A stretch of 5,970 bases of DNA from Chromobacteriaceae bacterium (GTDB taxonomy: Bacteria > Pseudomonadota > Gammaproteobacteria > Burkholderiales > Aquaspirillaceae). Within the stretch, counting starts at the first letter, position 1. Each line of letters begins with the position of its first letter. This document shows positions 1 through 5,970 of this stretch, one piece after another. Made by a program: the position numbers and the translations under genes. The stretch spans positions 1-5,970 of the forward strand of contig JASLDQ010000246.1 in NCBI GenBank assembly GCA_030151505.1. Direction: 5' to 3'. Below the pieces are notes generated by a model. The model was not told where the DNA came from. It saw nothing but the letters and a program-made list of their open reading frames with translations, and ran no database searches.

Positions 1-34
1 ACGCCGTCAGAGTCCTCTGACGGCGTTTTTGTTT
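1..34 (+). terminator. Rho-independent terminator at window edge
   Basis: Bases 1-11 and 16-26 form a perfect inverted repeat (ACGCCGTCAGA / TCTGACGGCGT) around a four-base loop, GTCC. On the plus strand it is followed at once by five T in the run 26-30, then GTTT. This is the classic form of an intrinsic terminator for a plus-strand transcript arriving from left of the window, so the neighbouring gene probably converges on purA. The stem may continue left of base 1. If A bases precede it, the structure would also work on the minus strand, which cannot be seen here. Confidence 0.8.
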
Positions 35-64
35 ATACGAGTCACGCTGCCATGTTTTCATCAC

Positions 65-85
65 CCTGCATTCGGTTAATGCAGG
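65..85. repeat. Small perfect inverted repeat in intergenic DNA
   Basis: CCTGCATT (65-72) and AATGCAGG (78-85) are perfect reverse complements separated by CGGTT. The RNA from either strand could form an 8-bp hairpin with a five-base loop. No T-tract follows on either side, so it does not look like an intrinsic terminator. It lies between two terminator-like hairpins and has no gene of its own. It could be a protein-binding palindrome, a relic of a repeated extragenic element, or chance. Confidence 0.5.
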
Positions 86-125
86 AGCAGCCCCCTCGAC
101 CAGAAAAGCACGCGTTCAAACACGC

Positions 126-160
126 AAAAAAAGCGAACCCCATTGGAGTTCGCTTTTTTA
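126..160 (-). terminator. Bidirectional terminator after purA
   Basis: AAAAAAGCGAAC (127-138) pairs with GTTCGCTTTTTT (148-159) around a nine-base loop. The stem can be lengthened by two C-G pairs inside one mismatch. Read on the minus strand, the GC core is followed by seven T (132-126), starting 28 bases past the purA stop, so this is the probable end of the hisZ-purA transcript. Because A and T tracts flank both sides, it should also stop plus-strand transcripts that escape the hairpin at 1-34. This layout is typical between convergent genes. Confidence 0.9.
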
Positions 161-182
161 TTTCAGGCTTTTATCGAGAAAT

Positions 183-1516
<1,334 letters not shown>

Positions 1517-2662
1517 TTAGACGGCAAGCACACGCGCTTCGCCATCGATGCGGCGCAGCTCGCGATCGCAGTGCAGCGCCTCGGCGGATTCATGCAGGTA
1601 ATCGATCACCACGACCTCGCCCGCAGCACGCAAGGCCGCGACATCCGCGGCCAGGTCCTGCAGCTCCTCGGCCACGACCCGAATACCCTTGCCCGGATTG
1701 CGTTGCGGCAGGATGCGGATCAAGTCGCGCAGGTCGAGGCTGAAACCGGTGGCCGGTCGCGCGCGGCCGAAATGCTGGCCGACATTGTCGTAACGTCCGC
1801 CGCGCGCCAGTTCGCCCGCCCAGCCAGCAGCATAGGCCGAGAACATCAGGCCGTTGTGGTAATGGGTGCCGCGCAGCTCGGTCAGATCGTAAGAAATGGT
1901 CGCCCGCCCGGCAAAGGCTGCCCCCACCCGCTCCAGATCGTCCAGTGCCAGCCGGATTTCCGGCAGCGCCGGCAGATGCAGGCGGGCCTGCTCCAGCGCG
2001 TCCGGCCCGTACAGGCGGGTCAGGTGCAGCAAGGCCGAACGATACGGCTCAGCCACATCGACGGTCAGCACCTTCACGCCGGCCACGTCCTTGGCCTGCA
2101 AGGCGACGAACAGGGATTTTTCCAGCGCGGGATCCAACCGGGCCTCGCGCGCCAGCGCGCGGTAGATGCCCAGATGCCCCAGATCCAGCGTGACCTGGTC
2201 GATACCGACCAGCGCCAGCGAGGCCAGCATCAGGTCAAGTACCTCCAGATCCGCCTCCAGCCCGTGGCAGCCATACAGCTCGGCCCCCACCTGCAACGGC
2301 TCACGCGAGCTCATCAGGCTGGAAGGACGGGTATGCACCACGCTGCCGGAGTAGCACAGGCGGGTGACGCCCTGCCGCTCGGCCAACAGGTGCGCATCAA
2401 TGCGCGCCACCTGCGGCGTGATATCGGCCCGCACGGCCAGTTGCCGGCCAGAAAGCTGGTCGGCCAGTTTGTAGGTTTTCAGATCGAGCGCCGCATCGCC
2501 TTCGGAGACCAGCGATTCGACATACTCGACCAGCGGCGGGCTGACCAGTTCGTAGCCATAGGTACGGAACAGTTCAAGCATCGCCGCTTTTGCCGACTCC
2601 ACCTGCCGCGCGGTAGCGGGCAGGATATCGGAGACATGTTCGGGTAACAGCCAGTTGCGCAT
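1517..2662 (-). CDS. hisZ: ATP phosphoribosyltransferase regulatory subunit HisZ
   Basis: HisZ is a histidyl-tRNA-synthetase-like protein that does not charge tRNA. It binds the short form of HisG to build the ATP phosphoribosyltransferase complex, the first step of histidine synthesis, and mediates histidine feedback. The 381-residue protein starts with the family-typical MRNWLLPEHVSDILP. It shows the class II synthetase fold: RADITPQVARID (78-89), a motif-2 region near 101-131, the histidine-pocket-like LRGTHYHNGLMFSAY (263-277), and RGGRYD with ATGFSLDL (287-311). After this there are only about 70 residues, fitting HisZ rather than full HisRS with its anticodon-binding domain. The start is fixed by an in-frame TAA 15 bases upstream of the ATG. 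The Shine-Dalgarno is weak (AAAGACG at best). It is followed closely by purA. The presence of HisZ implies a short-form hisG elsewhere in the genome. Confidence 0.95.
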   Translation of the reverse strand: MRNWLLPEHVSDILPATARQVESAKAAMLELFRTYGYELVSPPLVEYVESLVSEGDAALDLKTYKLADQLSGRQLAVRADITPQVARIDAHLLAERQGVTRLCYSGSVVHTRPSSLMSSREPLQVGAELYGCHGLEADLEVLDLMLASLALVGIDQVTLDLGHLGIYRALAREARLDPALEKSLFVALQAKDVAGVKVLTVDVAEPYRSALLHLTRLYGPDALEQARLHLPALPEIRLALDDLERVGAAFAGRATISYDLTELRGTHYHNGLMFSAYAAGWAGELARGGRYDNVGQHFGRARPATGFSLDLRDLIRILPQRNPGKGIRVVAEELQDLAADVAALRAAGEVVVIDYLHESAEALHCDRELRRIDGEARVLAV

Positions 2663-2683
2663 TGGATTACGTCTTTACACGTG

Positions 2684-2707
2684 AAAAGGCGGGGGAAATC
2701 CCCCGCC
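2684..2707 (-). terminator. Terminator or attenuator hairpin before hisZ
   Basis: On the minus strand GGCGGGGG (2707-2700), loop ATTT, CCCCCGCC (2695-2688) and TTTT (2687-2684) form an eight-pair, all-GC hairpin followed by four T. It lies 85 bases past the hflC stop and ends only 21 bases before the hisZ ATG. The form fits an intrinsic terminator, closing the hflX-hflK-hflC transcript or attenuating entry into hisZ-purA. The T-tract is short, so read-through is possible. On the plus strand the tail is CCGG, so it should act in the minus direction only. Confidence 0.75.
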
Positions 2708-2774
2708 CGGATTCTTGCGGCCAACGCCGCCTGTCATGGAAAGCCGCTTACGCGACGATCCAGTCACAGGCGCT

Positions 2775-2804
2775 ATGTTACCGCAGCCAGCCTACTTCTG
2801 TCTG
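2775..2804 (-). promoter_or_regulatory. Possible weak promoter for hisZ-purA
   Basis: On the minus strand CAGACA (2804-2799) and TAACAT (2780-2775) lie 18 bases apart and each matches four of six positions of the sigma-70 -35 and -10 consensus. A start near 2768 would give a leader of about 105 bases that contains the hairpin at 2684-2707. The match is weak and could be chance. It is listed because a promoter is needed somewhere before hisZ if the hairpin truly terminates. Confidence 0.2.
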
Positions 2805-2817
2805 GCCGGCTGGCTGC
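2783..2817 (-). repeat. 10-bp inverted repeat over the hflC stop
   Basis: GCAGCCAGCC (2783-2792) and GGCTGGCTGC (2808-2817) are perfect reverse complements separated by 15 bases. The arms cover the last codons of hflC, and the TAG stop (2794-2792) falls at the junction of the loop and the 3' arm in the transcript. No T-tract follows, so it is not a standard terminator. It could stabilise the hflC message end, slow ribosome release, or bind a protein as a palindrome. Confidence 0.6.
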
Positions 2818-3682
2818 CCGCCTTCGGATCCTTCATGTACTTGAAGAAGGTCGAATTCGGTTCCAGCACCATGACATCGCTCTTGGATTTGAACGACTGC
2901 TTGTAAGCATCCATGCTGCGATAGAAAGAGTAGAACTCCGGATTGCGGCCATACGCTTCGGCGTAAATCGCCGCAGCCTTGGCATCGCCTTCGCCCTTGA
3001 TCGCCTGGGCTTCCTTGTACGCCTCGGCGATGATCACTTCGCGCTGGCGATCGGCATCGGCACGAATGCGCTCGGCATCGGCCGAGCCTTCGCTTCGCAA
3101 CTGGCTGGCCACGGTCCGGCGTTCGGACTGCATCCGGTCGTAGACCGAACTCGAGATTTTATCCGGAAAATCGACGCGCTTTAAGCGCACGTCGAGAATC
3201 TGCACCCCGATCTTGCGGGCATCCTGATCGGCGCGGCGCTTGACCACTTCCATCACCTCGTCGCGCTTGCCGGCAATCACATCAGCAACGGTCTTCTGGC
3301 CGAACTCAGCGCGCAGCCCGTCGTTGATGGTCTGCTTGAGACGGGCAACCGCCGACAGTTCATTGCCGCCAACCGACTTGTAGTACTGCTCCACGTTGAT
3401 CACGCGCCACTTCACATAGCTGTCCACCAGCACGTTCTTTTTCTCGCGGGTGTTGAACAACTCCGGCTGCTCTGGATCGATAGTCTGGATACGGCGATCG
3501 AAGAAACGCACGTTCTGCAGCAGTGGTACCTTGAACTGGATGCCGGGGTCCTTGATGACCCGCACCACTTCACCGAACTGGAACACCATGGCGTACTGGC
3601 GCTGGTCGATGGTGAACAGCGACATGCTCAGGAGCAGCAGGACGGCAAGAATGCCAACGATGGTCGGAATCAGTTTATCCAT
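2792..3682 (-). CDS. hflC: HflC, FtsH-associated SPFH membrane protein
   Basis: HflC pairs with HflK to form the large periplasm-facing HflKC assembly that surrounds the membrane protease FtsH and modulates its degradation of membrane proteins. The 296-residue protein has one N-terminal membrane segment (about 5-23) that acts as an uncleaved anchor. An SPFH/Band 7 domain follows (about 25-190), including FTIDQRQYAMVFQFGE and the conserved PGIQFKVPL (46-54). A charged, alanine-rich helical stretch (about 185-245, with RIRADADRQREVIIAEAY) fits the family coiled coil, and the FYRSMDAYKQSF block (253-264) is typical near the end. It is somewhat shorter than E. coli HflC (334), as in other betaproteobacteria. 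The ATG at 3682 has GGAGGG nine bases upstream, inside the end of hflK. It starts two bases after the hflK stop, so translation is likely coupled. Confidence 0.96.
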   Translation of the reverse strand: MDKLIPTIVGILAVLLLLSMSLFTIDQRQYAMVFQFGEVVRVIKDPGIQFKVPLLQNVRFFDRRIQTIDPEQPELFNTREKKNVLVDSYVKWRVINVEQYYKSVGGNELSAVARLKQTINDGLRAEFGQKTVADVIAGKRDEVMEVVKRRADQDARKIGVQILDVRLKRVDFPDKISSSVYDRMQSERRTVASQLRSEGSADAERIRADADRQREVIIAEAYKEAQAIKGEGDAKAAAIYAEAYGRNPEFYSFYRSMDAYKQSFKSKSDVMVLEPNSTFFKYMKDPKAGSQPARQK

Positions 3683-3684
3683 GA

Positions 3685-4920
3685 TTATTGGCCCTCCAGG
3701 TCGCGTCCGCGGCGGACTTCACGACCGCTGCGGGGCTGGACGGCTGGGGTTGAGTCGGCATGTGGCGCCGGCGGTGTGGAATCAATCGCAGGCAGCGGCG
3801 AAGCGGGCGCGGGAGCAGCATTAGCCGCCGTAGCCGGACCGCTCATCTGCATCAGCTTGTCGAGCGGCAGGTACAGGAGGTTCTGCCCCCCCTTCTGGTC
3901 GACCATCACCTTGCTGGTATTGCTCATCACCTGCTGCATCATGTCGTAGTAGAGACGCTCGCGGGTCACGCCCGGCGCTTTCTGGTATTCGGCCAGCACC
4001 TGCTTGAAGCGGGCGGCCTCGCCCTCGGCATTGGCGACGACGCGCTGGCGATAGCCCTGCGACTCCTCCATCAGGCGGGCGGCCAGGCCACGCGCTTTAG
4101 GAATCACGTCGTTGGCATAGGCCAGACCTTCGTTGCGCAGCTTGTCCTTGTCCTGCCCTGCCTTGACGGCGTCATCGAACGCGGCCAGCACCTGTTCCGG
4201 CGGCTGGACGTCGTTGATGTTGACCTTGCTGATGCGCACGCCCAGGTTGTAGCGGTCGATCAGCTGCTGCAGCAGGACCTGGGTATCGACGGCGATCTGC
4301 CCGCGGCCTTCGTTGAGGACGAAATCGACCTTGTTGCGGCCGACGACCTCGCGGATCGCGGTCTCGGTAACGGACTTGACGATGTCCTTGGCGTCGCGGT
4401 CCATGGCGAAATTGTTGAACAGGAAGGCCTTGGCATCCTTGACGTCGTACTGCACCGACAATTGCACGTCGATGATGTTCTGGTCTTCCGTCAACATCAG
4501 CGATTCTTCCGGCACGCGGTTCTTGGCGTTACTGCGGTATCCGACTTCAACGCTGCGCACTTCGGTCAGATTGACGATCTCGACCTTCTCGAAAGGATAA
4601 GGCATGTGCCATTGCAGGCCAGCGTCGACCGTGCGGTTGTAACGGCCCAGCTGCAGCACCACGCCCTGCTCGCGCGCGTCAACGATGTAGAAGCCGCTGG
4701 CCATCCACAAGGCGAGCAGCACGCCCCCCAAGGCGAATGCACCGCCGCGCATCGCACCGCGCGAAGGGGTCGGACTATTGCCGCCGCCATCGCCGCTCCC
4801 GCCCTTGCCACCCAGGAGGCGGGACAGTTTCTGGTTGAGCCTGCGGAAGATTTCGTCAAGGTCGGGCGGCCCGTCATTGCCGCGCCGGCCCCCGCCCCAT
4901 TGCGGGTCGTTCTGTGCCAT
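3685..4920 (-). CDS. hflK: HflK, FtsH-associated SPFH membrane protein
   Basis: HflK is the partner of HflC in the membrane complex that encloses FtsH. The 411-residue protein begins with a cytoplasmic Gly-rich stretch containing the family N-terminal motif DLDEIFRRLNQKLSRLLGG (20-38), then a Gly/Ser linker, then one membrane segment (about 60-80). The SPFH/Band 7 domain starts near 81 (DAREQGVVLQLGRY, 81-94) and includes GLQWHMPYPFEKV and LTEDQNIIDVQLSVQYDV (143-160). Helical segments follow (about 250-315, with the AEGEAARF block), then the NLLYLPLDKL motif (347-356) characteristic of the HflK C-terminus. The last 50 residues are a low-complexity Ala/Pro tail ending in basic residues. The start at ATG 4920 is chosen for the typical length and N-terminus; its Shine-Dalgarno is weak (GGA six bases upstream). 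It lies 34 bp after hflX and overlaps the hflC ribosome binding site. Confidence 0.97.
   Translation of the reverse strand: MAQNDPQWGGGRRGNDGPPDLDEIFRRLNQKLSRLLGGKGGSGDGGGNSPTPSRGAMRGGAFALGGVLLALWMASGFYIVDAREQGVVLQLGRYNRTVDAGLQWHMPYPFEKVEIVNLTEVRSVEVGYRSNAKNRVPEESLMLTEDQNIIDVQLSVQYDVKDAKAFLFNNFAMDRDAKDIVKSVTETAIREVVGRNKVDFVLNEGRGQIAVDTQVLLQQLIDRYNLGVRISKVNINDVQPPEQVLAAFDDAVKAGQDKDKLRNEGLAYANDVIPKARGLAARLMEESQGYRQRVVANAEGEAARFKQVLAEYQKAPGVTRERLYYDMMQQVMSNTSKVMVDQKGGQNLLYLPLDKLMQMSGPATAANAAPAPASPLPAIDSTPPAPHADSTPAVQPRSGREVRRGRDLEGQ
3692..3697 (-). promoter_or_regulatory. Ribosome binding site of hflC inside hflK
   Basis: The minus strand reads GGAGGG nine bases before the hflC ATG. It is the strongest Shine-Dalgarno in the window and lies within the last codons of hflK (Leu-Glu-Gly-Gln-stop). 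Ribosomes finishing hflK will cover it, which fits coupled, matched production of the two complex partners. Confidence 0.85.
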
Positions 4921-4954
4921 GGAGTATCCGTTTTATTTGTGTTAGCGGTCAGAT

Positions 4955-5970
4955 TCAGTATGTGGGGAGCGATGCGCGTTCGACAAGCGCCTCGCGCAAC
5001 AGCTCCAGCCCGGCTCCCGTCAGCGCCGACACCCGGACGCCAGTTATCAGGCCGTGATCGTCGCGGATGATTTCGGGAGGCAGTCCCTTGAGATCGCACT
5101 TGTTCCAGACGATCAGCTGCGGGATGGCGTCGGCATCGATTTCGGCCAACACCTTGTTGACCTCCTCGATCTGGCGCTCGCGGGTATCGCTGGCGCTGTC
5201 GACAACGTGCAACAACAAGTCGGCGCGTACCGTTTCCTCCAGCGTCGCCTTGAACGCCGCTACCAGCTGGTGAGGCAGATCGCGGATGAAACCGACCGTA
5301 TCAGACAGCACCACGCTTAGATTCTCATTAAGGTAGAGCTTGCGGCTGGTGGTATCGAGGGTCGCGAACAGCTGATCGGCCGCATAAATCTTGGCCTTGG
5401 TCAGCGCGTTGAACAGGGTCGACTTGCCGGCGTTGGTATAGCCGACGATGGAAACGCTGAGGATTCCGGCCTTTTCGCGACTGCGTCGCTGCACGTTGCG
5501 TTGACGCTCCACCTTGGCCAGGCGTTCCTTCAGCAGCTTGACGCGCACCCCGAGCAAACGGCGGTCGGTTTCCAGCTGGGTTTCACCCGGGCCGCGCAGG
5601 CCGATACCGCCCTTTTGCCGCTCAAGGTGGGTCCAGCCGCGCACCAACCGGGTGGCCAGGTGGTTGAGCTGGGCCAGTTCAACCTGCAGCTTGCCTTCGA
5701 AACTGCGGGCACGCTGGGCAAAGATGTCGAGGATCAGGCTGGGACGGTCGACCACCCGGCACTGCAGTTCCCGCTCGAGATTACGCTGCTGCCCAGGTGA
5801 CAACGCATGGTTGAAGACCACCACATTGGCGTCGTAGGCCTTGATGGCCAGACCGATTTCCTCGACCTTGCCCTTGCCGGCGTACAACTTGGCATCGGGG
5901 CTCTGGCGCTTACCCAGCACCACGCTCAACACCTCGACGCCAGCCCCCTTGACCAATTCGGCGCATTCCT
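4955..5970 (-). CDS. hflX: GTPase HflX, 5' end outside window
   Basis: HflX is a translation-factor-related GTPase that binds the 50S subunit and splits stalled or heat-damaged ribosomes. The frame stays open to the window edge (337 whole codons seen). Aligned from memory with E. coli HflX, about 28 N-terminal residues are missing, so the TTG at 5956 is not a believable start. Counting from the first full codon, the N-terminal domain includes LYAGKGKVEEI and the family block ATRLVRGWTHLERQKGGIG (105-123) with GLRGPGETQLETDRR (123-137). The GTPase motifs are all intact: G1 GYTNAGKST (176-184), G2 region FATLDTT (201-207), G3 DTVGF (223-227), G4 NKCD (289-292), G5 SAL (314-316). The protein stops about 20 residues after G5, so it lacks the C-terminal domain of the E. 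coli protein. It lies 34 bp before hflK and is probably cotranscribed with it. Confidence 0.96.
   Translation of the reverse strand, partial: ECAELVKGAGVEVLSVVLGKRQSPDAKLYAGKGKVEEIGLAIKAYDANVVVFNHALSPGQQRNLERELQCRVVDRPSLILDIFAQRARSFEGKLQVELAQLNHLATRLVRGWTHLERQKGGIGLRGPGETQLETDRRLLGVRVKLLKERLAKVERQRNVQRRSREKAGILSVSIVGYTNAGKSTLFNALTKAKIYAADQLFATLDTTSRKLYLNENLSVVLSDTVGFIRDLPHQLVAAFKATLEETVRADLLLHVVDSASDTRERQIEEVNKVLAEIDADAIPQLIVWNKCDLKGLPPEIIRDDHGLITGVRVSALTGAGLELLREALVERASLPTY

Noticed and set aside
1..26. Neisserial DNA uptake sequence in the terminator stem
   Set aside because: GCCGTCAGAG resembles the uptake sequence GCCGTCTGAA, and such sequences often form terminators in Neisseriaceae, but the conserved CTGAA core does not match and no second copy was seen.
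30..125. tRNA or small gene in the gap beyond purA
   Set aside because: No cloverleaf is visible, and the short open frame at 52-249 runs through the terminator into the purA antisense strand without a ribosome binding site.
1571..2647. Long plus-strand open frame (358 codons) opposite hisZ
   Set aside because: It has the same codon-aligned phase as the purA shadow, and its His/Gln/Arg-rich translation is typical of antisense to GC-rich genes.
2677..2736. Histidine-type leader peptide before hisZ
   Set aside because: A 20-codon frame starting at ATG 2736 crosses the hairpin and ends in the TAA before hisZ, but it has a single His codon, so it does not fit classical his attenuation by ribosome stalling.
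3760..5070. Long plus-strand open frame (436 codons) opposite hflK and the end of hflX
   Set aside because: It is codon-aligned with hflK, runs through the hflX-hflK gap without its own ribosome site, and has no recognisable domain.
5954..5956. TTG as the start of hflX
   Set aside because: The frame stays open upstream to the window edge, and the upstream residues (ECAEL) fit the HflX N-terminal domain, so the gene begins outside the window.

Overview
This window is a GC-rich chromosomal stretch from a betaproteobacterium, most likely in or near the order Neisseriales (for example a Chromobacterium/Vogesella/Aquitalea-like genus). The evidence is the gene order together with the protein sequences. 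All genes lie on the minus strand, and in the direction of transcription they read hflX (5' end cut by the window edge), hflK, hflC, hisZ, purA. This is a known conserved betaproteobacterial neighbourhood, in which hfq usually lies just upstream of hflX, here outside the window. The taxonomic placement is inferred from memory of protein families, not from a search.

Layout from right to left. hflX (4955-5970, partial) encodes a ribosome-associated GTPase. A 34-bp gap leads to hflK (3685-4920), and two bases after the hflK stop comes hflC (2792-3682). HflK and HflC are the paired SPFH membrane proteins that form the cage around the FtsH protease. The 129-bp gap after hflC holds a 10-bp perfect inverted repeat over the hflC stop codon and a strong GC-only hairpin followed by four U, only 21 bases before the hisZ start. 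hisZ (1517-2662), the regulatory subunit of ATP phosphoribosyltransferase, follows. After a further 33 bp comes purA (188-1483), adenylosuccinate synthetase. Positions 1-187 hold no gene. They hold a T-tailed hairpin at 1-34, a small perfect inverted repeat at 65-85 and a bidirectional terminator at 126-160, and the purA stop codon itself sits inside a small hairpin.

Functionally there are two modules. hflX-hflK-hflC concerns ribosome rescue and membrane-protein quality control. hisZ-purA concerns nucleotide and histidine metabolism: HisZ gates the ATP-consuming first step of histidine synthesis, that pathway returns AICAR to the purine pathway as IMP, and PurA turns IMP toward AMP. The terminator-like hairpin between hflC and hisZ suggests the modules are separate transcription units, or are joined by read-through or attenuation.

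I see no mobile element, CRISPR array, RNA gene or unknown protein family. The coding content is ordinary housekeeping. The points worth a second look are the RNA structures at the operon junction and at the gene ends, and the short C-terminus of HflX.
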